A DNA stretch of 64,000 nucleotides from an uncultured Bacteroidales bacterium (GTDB lineage Bacteria; Bacteroidota; Bacteroidia; Bacteroidales; Paludibacteraceae). The DNA lies in the NCBI GenBank assembly GCA_937891975.1, contig CALAUA010000014.1, positions 186,001 through 250,000 on the forward strand, written 5' to 3'. Every line of letters starts with the position of its first letter. The first letter of the stretch is position 1. Below are positions 25,645-33,799 of this stretch, in pieces. Made by a program: the position numbers and the translations under genes. The notes beneath the pieces were generated by a model. That model saw only the letters and a list, made by a program, of their open reading frames with translations. It searched no databases and was not told the DNA's origin.

Positions 25645-26647
25645 TGCCTTTTCGATCAAGGAGGAAAAGGGTAGGGAGTGATTGTACATTGTATTGCATA
25701 AGTACCTCAGTGGCATTCTCGCCTGCATAGACATTGGTCCATGGAAGGTTGACTACGCCATCTTCCCACAGCAGACGGTTGCGGTCAAGCGATACGGAAT
25801 AGATTGCCATACCACGTTTGCTGTAGCGGTTGTAGAGTTCGCGAAGCTCAAAGATATATCCCTTGCTTTGTTCCATTTCAATGGCAGAGAAGTCAAGAAC
25901 AATTACTTTGCCACGCAGGTCGGACAGTGATTGGGTGATGCCATTATCGTCCTGCAGGGCAATGTCTAAAAAAGCATTTTCAGCATTGTCAATGAGCTGA
26001 CGCATAGCAACTTGCTGCTGTATCTCGCGTTCTGCCTTCAGCGCGCTGCTGACCTGTGCATAGAGTGCTTTGCTGCGTTCATAATCGGGCATCCAAGTAT
26101 GGAAGGATGTAGCTACAGCTTGGTACATACGGCGATCGGCAGGGTTGTATAAATCCCAAATATATTCTCCTCCTTGCTTAAGGAATACTGCATAATAAGC
26201 AGCAAGTGAACGAGGATTTTGCACGATGGTCTGCTGTGCCTGCTCACGTAGTTGCTCACGTGTAGCAGTGCGCGCTGTAGCTCGCAACTGTGCGATAGTA
26301 AGTGAGGTTTTGCTGCCATTAATAGATAGAGTGTATGGCAGACTATCTAGTGAAGTAGAAACAACGATTTCTTCGATGGAATCGACCGCTAATGGCAACG
26401 AATTACTGCCCACACGCAGACGATAGAAGTCAGGGTATTGTTGGCTAGGTGCCTGAAGTGAAAAGTCTCCATTTTCGTCCAAAACGCACGAATCCATCGG
26501 AGTTGTATGGGTGAGAGCGGTATGCTCTAAGTATAATGTTTCCCCCTCTGCTCCATCCAGTATGCCAGAGACGGAGAACTGTGGTGAGTGTTGACAAGCA
26601 ACAAAGAGTGTCGCGATTAATGCGAGAAAAATATGTTGTGACTTCAT
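25583..26647 (-). CDS. TlpA-like lipoprotein without the CxxC motif (DUF4369 plus thioredoxin fold)
   Basis: 354 residues. A lipoprotein signal ends in VAC with Cys near residue 18. The N-terminal part has the DUF4369 pattern (FSVSGILDGAEGETLYLEH, PDFYRLRV). The C-terminal 140 residues have a thioredoxin/AhpC fold (LSDLRGKVIVLDFSA, SLPTLFLLDRKGNVQGRYS with the cis-Pro). Where redox-active members have WCxPC this protein has FSAIEMEQSKG, so it cannot do disulfide exchange. A binding or structural role in the envelope is likely. Its 3' end overlaps the QueG-like start by about 60 bp, so they share a transcript. Confidence 0.88.
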   Translation of the reverse strand: MKSQHIFLALIATLFVACQHSPQFSVSGILDGAEGETLYLEHTALTHTTPMDSCVLDENGDFSLQAPSQQYPDFYRLRVGSNSLPLAVDSIEEIVVSTSLDSLPYTLSINGSKTSLTIAQLRATARTATREQLREQAQQTIVQNPRSLAAYYAVFLKQGGEYIWDLYNPADRRMYQAVATSFHTWMPDYERSKALYAQVSSALKAEREIQQQVAMRQLIDNAENAFLDIALQDDNGITQSLSDLRGKVIVLDFSAIEMEQSKGYIFELRELYNRYSKRGMAIYSVSLDRNRLLWEDGVVNLPWTNVYAGENATEVLMQYNVQSLPTLFLLDRKGNVQGRYSNFEQLDADIRKYL

Positions 26648-26656
26648 AAGCAGAGA

Positions 26657-27250
26657 TTAGCCAAAAACCATAGCAAGATTACCGAACATCAACTTACATG
26701 CAATCGCCAATACGATTATACCAAAGAATTTGCGAAGGATGTATAATGTAGTTTGACCCACATACTTGTTGAGCCAATTGGTGCCTCTAAGCACGAGGTA
26801 TAGTGCAACAGTATTGAGCGCGACAGAAATAACAAGGTTGATAATATCGTATTCAGCTGTAATAGAGAGCAATGCCGTAAATGCACCTGGACCTGCGTAC
26901 ATGGGGAACGCTAATGGCACGATGCTACCAGAACCCTCAAGACCTTCGTTCTTGAAAATAGTGACATCTAACACCATTTCCAAAGCCATAAGGAAGATGA
27001 CAAATCCACCAGCAATGGCGAAATACTCAATCTTTACACCAAATAGTTTGAGTACCCATTCACCTGCGAAAAGAAAGGTGATAAGAATAACGATAGTGGC
27101 AATACAAACTTTCAAGGGAGAAATCTTAATCCCTTTTTTTACCATATTAAGTGTGACTGGGATATTGCCAAACGGGTCAATAATGGCAAAAAGAAAAATG
27201 AACGATGACAATACTTGCCAAATGTCGAAAGTACCGAAAAATGTTTGCAT
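26657..27250 (-). CDS. marC-like: MarC family integral membrane protein
   Basis: 197 residues, six predicted transmembrane helices. FAIIDPFGNIPV near the N-terminus and PLAFPMYAGPGAFTALL in the middle are the two repeat signatures of MarC/YhgN proteins. Function is unknown; despite the name the family does not confer multidrug resistance by itself. A -7 box lies 36 bp before the ATG. The TlpA-like gene starts 9 bp after its stop and is probably co-transcribed. Confidence 0.92.
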   Translation of the reverse strand: MQTFFGTFDIWQVLSSFIFLFAIIDPFGNIPVTLNMVKKGIKISPLKVCIATIVILITFLFAGEWVLKLFGVKIEYFAIAGGFVIFLMALEMVLDVTIFKNEGLEGSGSIVPLAFPMYAGPGAFTALLSITAEYDIINLVISVALNTVALYLVLRGTNWLNKYVGQTTLYILRKFFGIIVLAIACKLMFGNLAMVFG

Positions 27251-27285
27251 GGTTTTTATATAAAGTAGTTTTACAATTTAGGTTG

Positions 27286-27293
27286 CAAAGTTA
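27286..27293 (-). promoter_or_regulatory. -7 box TAACTTTG for marC
   Basis: The minus strand reads TAACTTTGCAACC, 36 bp before the marC ATG. Confidence 0.65.
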
Positions 27294-27328
27294 CAATAAA
27301 AAAAGCACATCTGCAAATAATTCAAGTA

Positions 27329-28009
27329 CTAAACTATATTTTTGAGGATAATATTAGCAATTTTGCGTTGTCCAAGGGTATTTGGATGTATTCCGTCATC
27401 GCATAATATACCTTTTCCATTTCCTAAACTAGTAGTGACATCCACAAGAATACTATCGGTAGCTTCAGCCACTCGTTTGACTGCATCGTTGTATAGTTCG
27501 TGTCCTGCCCAAATAGTATCTATGTTACCTTTTAGCCACTTTAATACGTTTGATTTCTGCATATCATTGAATGTAGAAGTGAAGAAATTAAAGTATTTTT
27601 GTGCGTCCATTGGCGGTAAGGACATAATAAGAGGTATATATCCCATTTCACGCACGTGGTGGACAACGCGCGTGTACGTTTTCTCGAACAGAGTCAGTGG
27701 GGTTTTGGGATAATGTTGTTCTTTTGGATTATCTGCAATAGCTTTCCAATTGTAGTCACTATCGTTTCCTCCATAGCACATCAACACGTATTTAGCTCCG
27801 TCCAATGCATCTATATGACGGTCTAAGATACGTTCTCCAACCTCAATGGTACAACCCATCTTACCCAAGTTGACAGTTTCACTATGCAATTGATTTGCAA
27901 TATTGTCTACTATATTATGGTCAGAGAGAGAATAGTGTCCGCGACCATTTTCTTCTTGATTAAATAAAACTCCTTTAATAATGGAATCACCTAAAGCTAC
28001 TATTTTCAT
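27329..28009 (-). CDS. SGNH/GDSL-family hydrolase
   Basis: 226 residues with ATG 28009 (MKIVALGDS); an ATG four codons upstream is also possible. Block I GDSIIKG holds the Ser nucleophile, block III is CYGGNDSDYN with the catalytic-site Asn, and block V is DGIHPN with the Asp-x-x-His pair. No signal peptide, so it is a cytoplasmic esterase or lipase-like hydrolase of unknown substrate. It is a single-gene unit with its own promoter box at 28044-28051. Confidence 0.88.
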   Translation of the reverse strand: MKIVALGDSIIKGVLFNQEENGRGHYSLSDHNIVDNIANQLHSETVNLGKMGCTIEVGERILDRHIDALDGAKYVLMCYGGNDSDYNWKAIADNPKEQHYPKTPLTLFEKTYTRVVHHVREMGYIPLIMSLPPMDAQKYFNFFTSTFNDMQKSNVLKWLKGNIDTIWAGHELYNDAVKRVAEATDSILVDVTTSLGNGKGILCDDGIHPNTLGQRKIANIILKNIV

Positions 28010-28043
28010 AATAATATCCATGATTTTATTTGTTTTTCGGCTG

Positions 28044-28051
28044 CAAAATTA
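28044..28051 (-). promoter_or_regulatory. -7 box TAATTTTG for the SGNH hydrolase gene
   Basis: The minus strand reads TAATTTTGCAGCC, 34 bp before the ATG. Confidence 0.6.
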
Positions 28052-28089
28052 CTGCCAATTTGGCGATTATGAAAATAAATGTGATAGCA

Positions 28090-28104
28090 TGGCATAGTTT
28101 TTGT
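28090..28104 (+). promoter_or_regulatory. Sigma-54-like promoter word ahead of the LytTR gene
   Basis: TGGCATAGTTTTTGT: GG, exactly 10 bases, then GT where the -24/-12 consensus has GC. The same 15-base word ATGGCATAGTTTTTG precedes the gene at 31257. It is about 90 bp from the ATG. Confidence 0.45.
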
Positions 28105-28194
28105 AGAAAACGGAAATATAGGTATTAAATTTCCTTATTAGTGACAAAATGTATATATTAATGAAATTCGTCACACCAAATAAATGACTAAAAA

Positions 28195-28995
28195 ATGAAT
28201 AAATTACCCTCAATTATGACCAAGTTGCGTAGTAATTTGCTTTTTGTATTTGGGCTACCTGCTTTTTGGTTGTGTTTCGTATTGCTATATCAGCCAAGTG
28301 GCTGGTACGAACTTCTAGATATGGGAAGGGAGATGATAAATTTTAATAGTACCATAATTATGTGTATATTATTAGGAGTAATGATTATCTCTCGTGGTTT
28401 GCTATTAGCTATTCATCATACATTGCGAATGAATTGGGTGAAATATGTGGTTTGGGAAGTAAGTGAGTTGATTGTGATGAGTTTGTTCACCGCTCTTTAT
28501 ATCACTTTGATGTATCGTGGAGAGTATTCTTATTTTTATATGGTAGGGCAATCGCTGTATAATTTGCTCTTGGTATGTGTTTATCCTTATGTAATATTTG
28601 ATTTGGCATTTGCGTACGTTGGAAGAAAAGAGGAGGAACAAATAAATGACGCCAGTTTGATGCGCTTTGTGGATAGTGCACAAAAGCTGAAATTGATGAT
28701 AGCGTCTTCTGCAGTGCTATATGTAGAAGCGGATGAGAACTACGTGCGCGTGCGTTATTTGGAAGGAGATAGAGTAAAAGATTATTCGCTTCGTACATCT
28801 ATGAAGTCGCTAGAAGGTTTGATGCACAAACATGGACTTCTCCGTTGTCAAAGAAGTTATTATATCAATCCACAACACATCAAAGTATTGCGTCGTGATA
28901 AAGAGGGTATGATAAACGCGGAGTTAGATGTAGCAAATGTAAAAACTATCCCCGTTTCTCCAAAATACTACGAGGCATTAGCCAAGTGGCTTTGA
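28195..28995 (+). CDS. Membrane-bound LytTR-type transcriptional regulator
   Basis: 266 residues. Four transmembrane helices occupy about residues 17-145, then a cytoplasmic LytTR DNA-binding domain (about 165-265) with the typical VLYVEADENYVRVRY, the RTSMKSLEGLM helix, LLRCQRSYYIN and the closing strand TIPVSPKYYEAL. There is no receiver domain, so the membrane part is the likely sensor, as in other Bacteroidetes TM-LytTR regulators. Targets unknown. It overlaps the 3' end of plsC tail to tail by 18 bp. A sigma-54-like word lies upstream, and an inverted GTGAC/GTCAC pair is found between that word and the start. Confidence 0.9.
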   Translation: MNKLPSIMTKLRSNLLFVFGLPAFWLCFVLLYQPSGWYELLDMGREMINFNSTIIMCILLGVMIISRGLLLAIHHTLRMNWVKYVVWEVSELIVMSLFTALYITLMYRGEYSYFYMVGQSLYNLLLVCVYPYVIFDLAFAYVGRKEEEQINDASLMRFVDSAQKLKLMIASSAVLYVEADENYVRVRYLEGDRVKDYSLRTSMKSLEGLMHKHGLLRCQRSYYINPQHIKVLRRDKEGMINAELDVANVKTIPVSPKYYEALAKWL

Positions 28996-29700
28996 TAAGC
29001 CCTCTGCCACTTTCTCTCGAACGGCAGCCATAGCCTCATTGATGTCATTGAATTGAGAGATATCAATGGGTTTACCGATATGCAGCGATACGCGTGAGCG
29101 CGGATTAGCAAATGCTTTTCCTCGAGGCATAGCCTCATAGAAGCCCTTGAGTGTGATAGGCACTACTGGCAATCCCATATCCATAGCGATTTTGAAAGCT
29201 CCTGCTTTGAAGCGTCCCATTTCACCAGTCTTGGTGCGTGTTCCTTCTGGAAAAATCACTGTGCTGATGCCATCGTGCAGTTGGGCTTTGATATAGTGCA
29301 GACTCTCCATTGCTGCACGTGGATTGCTACGATCAACAAAAATATGTCCTGCCACGGCACACGCTGTACCTACGAATGGAATCTTACGTAACTCTTTTTT
29401 CATCAACCATTTGAAGTTATTTGGCAACCAACCATAGACGGCAAAAACATCCAAGAACGATTGATGATTTGCCACAAATACATACGATTGTTTAGGATTG
29501 ACATTCTCTCGTCCTGTCACCTTGATAGGAATAAGCAAGAGCCATAATACGCTTCTAGACCAAAAGACTTGTACGGTACGAGGCAACTTGCCATTTCGCC
29601 ATGGGAAACAGATAATGGTAAGTAAAGCAGTAAACAATGTAACAACAACGATGAGGGGAAAACCTATCAAGTATTGGTATAAAATGTAAAGAAGTTTCAT
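28978..29700 (-). CDS. plsC: 1-acyl-sn-glycerol-3-phosphate acyltransferase
   Basis: 240 residues from ATG 29700 (MKLLYILYQYLIG). It acylates lysophosphatidic acid to phosphatidic acid at the inner membrane. One N-terminal membrane helix is followed by the acyltransferase motifs: NHQSFLD (NHxxxxD catalytic pair), the FVDRSNPRAAME block, FPEGTRTKTG and VVPITLKGFYEAMPRG. It starts 22 bp after the stop of the PfkB kinase gene and is probably in its transcript. Confidence 0.94.
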   Translation of the reverse strand: MKLLYILYQYLIGFPLIVVVTLFTALLTIICFPWRNGKLPRTVQVFWSRSVLWLLLIPIKVTGRENVNPKQSYVFVANHQSFLDVFAVYGWLPNNFKWLMKKELRKIPFVGTACAVAGHIFVDRSNPRAAMESLHYIKAQLHDGISTVIFPEGTRTKTGEMGRFKAGAFKIAMDMGLPVVPITLKGFYEAMPRGKAFANPRSRVSLHIGKPIDISQFNDINEAMAAVREKVAEGLSKPLG

Positions 29701-29722
29701 TGAATTTTGAATTATAAATGGG

Positions 29723-30721
29723 TTAGAATTTGAGTTTGTGCATGAAGCCACGATAGAGGGCGCAGATACGGCGAATCTCGTCCCATGTTTCTTCGGGAAG
29801 TTTTGTTCCTACGATTTCAACGACACGCCCCGCAGCAATAGTACCAATTTCGCCGCAGCGACGTAGATCAAAGCCATCGGATAAAGCATGTAAGAAGCCA
29901 CCTGCATATAGGTCGCCTGCGCCCGTAGAATCAAGACAATTGGAAGTGATGGCGCCGATATGATGTAATTGGTTACCTTGTAGTACATATGAACCACGTT
30001 TACCTACTTTCACTATCGCTATATCGCATTGTCCTGCAATATTAGCTACCGATTCTTCGGGATTAAGGTGGGTGTATGCAAAAGACTCGTCTTCGTTAGC
30101 AAAGACAATGTCCACATATTTATATATAAGGTCTTTAAGGAATTGGTGATTATCGTTGACCACGTTGTAACTTGCAAGATCAAGCGAGACGGTACATCCT
30201 TGCTCTTTGGCTGTGCGTAGGGCAGTTTCGATAAGGTCATGATCTTGAACGAGGTATCCCTCAACGTGGCAGATATCGTATCCTACGAATGCCTCTTTTC
30301 GGATATCTTCTGCGTGGAGGTCAGCTGCCGCTCCGAGGTAGGTGCAGAAGGTGCGTTCGCCATCAGGAGTGATGAGTACGATACAACATCCTGACATGAG
30401 TGACGACGTGAGTAGTAGCGGTTTGACATTGTTTTTGATGAGGTCTTCTCGGTAGAATTTCCCCACTTCGTCGTTTCCTATCTTTCCGATGAAAGCAGCT
30501 TTTCCTCCTAACTGTGCTATGGTTGTAACGGTATTGGAGGCACTGCCACCTGCTACAAGATGTTTGCGCACGGAGATAAATCGCGTTTGGATACATTCTA
30601 ATTGTTCTTCGTTAATTAGATTCATACTCCCTTTAGGGACCCCAATCTCGCGAAGATCTCCTTCCGACACTTGTAGCAAGATGTCGGTTAAAGCATTTCC
30701 TAGACCTAAAACTCGTTTCAT
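29723..30721 (-). CDS. PfkB-family sugar/nucleoside kinase, adenosine-kinase-like
   Basis: 332 residues. The N-terminal GLGNALTDILLQV and AGGSASNTVTTIAQLGGKAAFIGKIGNDEVG blocks and the C-terminal anion-hole motif LDSTGAGDLYAGGFL with the catalytic Asp define a PfkB kinase. The N-terminal pattern and length fit the adenosine/ribokinase subgroup common in Bacteroidales; the exact substrate cannot be read. A -7 box lies 76 bp before the ATG. plsC follows. Confidence 0.92.
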   Translation of the reverse strand: MKRVLGLGNALTDILLQVSEGDLREIGVPKGSMNLINEEQLECIQTRFISVRKHLVAGGSASNTVTTIAQLGGKAAFIGKIGNDEVGKFYREDLIKNNVKPLLLTSSLMSGCCIVLITPDGERTFCTYLGAAADLHAEDIRKEAFVGYDICHVEGYLVQDHDLIETALRTAKEQGCTVSLDLASYNVVNDNHQFLKDLIYKYVDIVFANEDESFAYTHLNPEESVANIAGQCDIAIVKVGKRGSYVLQGNQLHHIGAITSNCLDSTGAGDLYAGGFLHALSDGFDLRRCGEIGTIAAGRVVEIVGTKLPEETWDEIRRICALYRGFMHKLKF

Positions 30722-30797
30722 TTGTATTTTTTGGGTTAAAATTAGCTATTTTATGGTCAAAAAAGTGTAATTTTGGGTGTAAAATCAAAATTTTCTG

Positions 30798-30805
30798 CAA
30801 AGATA
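30798..30805 (-). promoter_or_regulatory. -7 box TATCTTTG for the PfkB kinase-plsC unit
   Basis: The minus strand reads TATCTTTGCAGAA. Confidence 0.65.
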
Positions 30806-30849
30806 GTAATTTTTTTTGGAAAAAACTTGCTTATATCAAAAAAAAGCAG

Positions 30850-30857
30850 TACTTTTG
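30850..30857 (+). promoter_or_regulatory. -7 box TACTTTTG for tRNA-Asn
   Basis: TACTTTTGCACCC with a TTG at 30827-30829, 20 bp upstream, as -33 element. The tRNA starts 45 bp downstream. Confidence 0.75.
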
Positions 30858-30902
30858 CACCCGATTTCGAAAACGAAGTGTTTTTCGAGATCCAAAAATA
30901 CT

Positions 30903-30976
30903 GCTTCCTTAGCTCAGTCGGTTAGAGCATCTGACTGTTAATCAGGGGGTCCAAGGTTCAAGTCCTTGAGGGAGCG
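30903..30976 (+). tRNA. tRNA-Asn (anticodon GTT, 30937-30939)
   Basis: 74 nt cloverleaf: acceptor GCTTCCT with AGGGAGC, D-arm GCTC/GAGC, anticodon stem CTGA/TCAG around the loop CTGTTAA, T-arm GGTTCAAGTCC region. CCA is not encoded. It has its own promoter and terminator. Confidence 0.97.
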
Positions 30977-30979
30977 CGA

Positions 30980-31014
30980 GTGTGATGACTAGTACTAGTC
31001 ATCACACTTTTTTT
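30980..31014 (+). terminator. Perfect intrinsic terminator of tRNA-Asn
   Basis: A 14-bp arm at 30980-30993 pairs with 30994-31007 without mismatch, followed by seven T. Confidence 0.85.
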
Positions 31015-31078
31015 GTGTGGGTAAATTTTTGCATCGAAAAAAACTAGATTTCATCTGATGTGGTGTAGAAAGTTGCTA

Positions 31079-31122
31079 AATAACCTATGAATAACCTATG
31101 AATCACCTAAGAATAACCTAAG
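31079..31122. repeat. 11-bp tandem repeat (AATAACCTAAG family), four units
   Basis: AATAACCTATG twice, AATCACCTAAG, AATAACCTAAG, followed by ATTTGGTAAG and preceded by GAAAGTTGCT. Same family, orientation and flanks as 13015-13069, 18 kb away. The rest of the gap between the terminator and 31231 shows nothing else. Confidence 0.8.
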
Positions 31123-31231
31123 ATTTGGTAAGAGGATTGAGAGAAAAGAGCTCTATCTCGCACTCGCTCGAACGATTACTTGCAAAGCTCATGTTCAGAT
31201 AGAGTTTTGTAAACATAAAATAATGTGTGAA

Positions 31232-31246
31232 TGGCATAGTTTTTGC
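31232..31246 (+). promoter_or_regulatory. Sigma-54-type -24/-12 promoter
   Basis: TGGCATAGTTTTTGC has GG and GC exactly 10 bases apart, matching the RpoN consensus TGGCAYR-N4-TTGC. The predicted start of transcription is at about 31257-31258, at the start codon itself. Confidence 0.55.
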
Positions 31247-31256
31247 GTGATAGGTA

Positions 31257-32585
31257 ATGGTCATGCGAAAATACTCTTTGTGTATATTATCGTTGTGTGC
31301 TTGGCAATGGGTGATTGGAATGTCTTGCGCATATGGATCCGCTAAAATCACAATACCAGATTCGTTGCAATTGCTTCATTTTGAAGTAAATGGTGTGGAG
31401 TTTGATATGCAACGAGTTGAAGGCGGTGTGTTTGTAATGGGTGGTACACGAGAACAACATCGTGAAAATATTGCTTCAGATTTGCCAGCTCATACAGTAT
31501 CGCTTGACGCGTACTATATAGCAAGTACTGAGGTGACTCAAGCACTATGGCAAACAGTGATGAAAGGGTGGTATGTGAGTGATGAGTGGCACACTCCAAA
31601 TCATCCTATTACAGATGTGAATTGGTATGATTGTCAGAACTTTGTAAAGCGTTTAGATAGTATAACAGGTATGCCATTCCGTTTGCCAACTGAGGCGGAG
31701 TGGGAATTTGCGGCACGAGGTGGGAATAAGAGTAAGGGGTTTCGTTATGCAGGTGGGAATGTGGTGGATAGTGTTAGTTGGGGATTGAATAATGCTGGTT
31801 TTCGCACTCATAGTGTGGGTTGTAGGAAGGCAAATGAGTTAGGTTTGCATGATATGACGGGCAATGTAAGTGAATGGTGCTCAGACTGGTATGGTAGATA
31901 CTATTTAGGAACAGAGCCTAATCCTAAAGGGGCTATGGAAGGGACATTGAAAGTGGTGCGAGGTGGGAGCTTTGATAATTGTGAAGATAATAGCTATCTA
32001 TCTCGAAGAGAATATTATAATCCTGAACAAACAATGAATTATTGTGGTTTGCGATTGGCATTGACTTTGCCCGATGAGCCGACATTGCAGCCGATAGAGG
32101 AGCCAGCAATGGTCAAGAAGTTGAAAATGAACAATATACGCGTAAAGTTTCGTTATGTAGCATGTGAAAATCCTTATTATATTTCGGAAGAGGCGGTTAA
32201 TCAACGTGTGTGGTATAAGATACAAAGTTTACCATTGGAGGAAGCATGGTCGCAAGTGGTAGTTGATAAGACAGATGGCGAGTGGAATGTGTTTTTGGAG
32301 GAATGCAGGAAATTCAGTGGTGAGCCAGTGGCTTTTGCAACAGAAGAGGAAGTAAATCAGGCAGTTGAGAATGGTGTGACTTATATCCCTAAATTAAAAA
32401 TAGAGAAAAAGAAACGTTGGGAAAAAGATACGAGGAGCATTCAACGTCATCGTAAAACAGTCTCAAAGGCGCAGAAATGGGCTGATTTAGTGGGTGCAAA
32501 AATAAGAACCGTAGATGATCCTATATTGCAATTATATAATAATCAAACGAAAAATCAACAGCCGCGATGGTTGGTGGTGAGATAG
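31257..32585 (+). CDS. Formylglycine-generating-enzyme-like (SUMF1 fold) exported protein
   Basis: 442 residues; ATG 31263 is the alternative start. A signal peptide (about 1-27) is followed by an FGE-sulfatase domain (about 45-270): VEGGVFVMGGT, ASTEVTQALWQ, RLPTEAEWEFAARGG, GLHDMTGNVSEWCSDWYGRYY and KVVRGGSFDN. The Cys pair used by true FGE is absent (the last strand reads NYCGLRLAL), so it probably does not make formylglycine; a binding or structural role like that of GldJ/GldK-type proteins is more likely. The last 150 residues are basic, carry a KLKIEKKKRWEKDTRS stretch and match nothing I recognise. The gene stands alone behind a sigma-54-type promoter. Confidence 0.85.
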   Translation: MVMRKYSLCILSLCAWQWVIGMSCAYGSAKITIPDSLQLLHFEVNGVEFDMQRVEGGVFVMGGTREQHRENIASDLPAHTVSLDAYYIASTEVTQALWQTVMKGWYVSDEWHTPNHPITDVNWYDCQNFVKRLDSITGMPFRLPTEAEWEFAARGGNKSKGFRYAGGNVVDSVSWGLNNAGFRTHSVGCRKANELGLHDMTGNVSEWCSDWYGRYYLGTEPNPKGAMEGTLKVVRGGSFDNCEDNSYLSRREYYNPEQTMNYCGLRLALTLPDEPTLQPIEEPAMVKKLKMNNIRVKFRYVACENPYYISEEAVNQRVWYKIQSLPLEEAWSQVVVDKTDGEWNVFLEECRKFSGEPVAFATEEEVNQAVENGVTYIPKLKIEKKKRWEKDTRSIQRHRKTVSKAQKWADLVGAKIRTVDDPILQLYNNQTKNQQPRWLVVR

Positions 32586-32677
32586 TTGTTAATAGGTGTA
32601 ATAATGGAAGTGATAGATAAAATCTATCTTTTCGAAAAAAATATGTCCGTTTGCTTGCATATTTGCTTTTTTTGTAG

Positions 32678-32685
32678 TAATTTTG
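32678..32685 (+). promoter_or_regulatory. -7 box TAATTTTG for the mreB operon
   Basis: TAATTTTGTGCG with TTG at 32655-32657, 20 bp upstream; leader of about 65 nt to the mreB ATG. Confidence 0.65.
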
Positions 32686-32755
32686 TGCGATTTTATGGAA
32701 TTTGGGTAAGAGTGCACGAAAAATAATAATACCTTTAATATATTTATAAAGCAAA

Positions 32756-33775
32756 ATGGGACTATTTTCATTGACACAAGAAATTGCCATTGACCTTGGT
32801 ACAGCGAACACCATCATCATTTGTAACGACAAAGTGGTGGTGGATGAGCCATCGGTAGTGGCAATCAGTATGGCAGACAACAAGATGGTGGCGGTAGGTC
32901 GTAAGGCGCAACAGATGATTGGTAAAGGCGGAACACTGATTCGTACAGTACGCCCTTTGCGCGATGGTGTGATTGCCGATTTCTACGCCTGCGAGATGAT
33001 GATTAGAGGAATGATTAAGATGATTCCTAAGCAAAACAAATTGTTTACGCCAAATATTCGCATGGTGGTATGTATTCCTTCCGGTAGTACGGAAGTGGAG
33101 ATTCGTGCGGTGCGTGACAGCAGTGAACACGCAGGTGGACGTGATGTGTATATGATTTATGAGCCAATGGCAGCAGCAATAGGTATGGGTATTGATGTGG
33201 AGAGTCCAGAGGGCTGTATGGTGGTAGATATAGGTGGTGGTACGACTGAGATTGCGGTGATTTCTCTCGGTGGAATCGTGGCAAATAAGTCCATTAAGGT
33301 GGCTGGTGATGATCTAAATGCTGACATCGTGGAGTATATGGGTCGCATGCACAACTTGCGCATTGATGAGCCAACAGCAGAGCGTATAAAGATGCAAGTG
33401 GGTAGTGCTTTGCCAGAATTGGAAGATGCTCCAGAAGATTACATGGTGATTGGTCCAAACAAGGTGACAGCGTTGCCAATGCAAGTGCCAGTAAGTTATC
33501 AAGAGATAGCGCACTGCCTGGAGAAGAGTATTGCAAAGATAGAAAATGCTATTCTTCAGGCACTTGAAGCAACTCCACCTGAGTTGTATGCTGATATTGT
33601 GAAGCGTGGAATATATTTGACCGGTGGTGGTGCACAGTTGCACGGATTGAGCAAGCGTTTGACGGATAAGATTACTATTCCATTTCATGTGGCAGAAGAT
33701 CCATTGCATGCAGTGGCTCGCGGAACAGGAGTGGCACTGAAGAATGTGAACAACTTTGGTTTCTTGATTCGCTAA
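32756..33775 (+). CDS. mreB: Rod-shape-determining actin-like protein MreB
   Basis: 339 residues. Actin-fold ATP site motifs are all visible: phosphate-1 AIDLGTANTII, phosphate-2 VVDIGGGTTEIAVISLGG and adenosine GGGAQLHGLSKRL, plus the IYEPMAAAIG connect region. The N-terminal MGLFSLTQE is the usual membrane-binding start. MreB filaments under the inner membrane guide the elongasome. First gene of the operon mreB-mreC-mreD-mrdA-rodA; mreC starts 24 bp after its stop. Confidence 0.98.
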   Translation: MGLFSLTQEIAIDLGTANTIIICNDKVVVDEPSVVAISMADNKMVAVGRKAQQMIGKGGTLIRTVRPLRDGVIADFYACEMMIRGMIKMIPKQNKLFTPNIRMVVCIPSGSTEVEIRAVRDSSEHAGGRDVYMIYEPMAAAIGMGIDVESPEGCMVVDIGGGTTEIAVISLGGIVANKSIKVAGDDLNADIVEYMGRMHNLRIDEPTAERIKMQVGSALPELEDAPEDYMVIGPNKVTALPMQVPVSYQEIAHCLEKSIAKIENAILQALEATPPELYADIVKRGIYLTGGGAQLHGLSKRLTDKITIPFHVAEDPLHAVARGTGVALKNVNNFGFLIR

Positions 33776-33799
33776 GAAAAACCCAAATATACAAACTGT

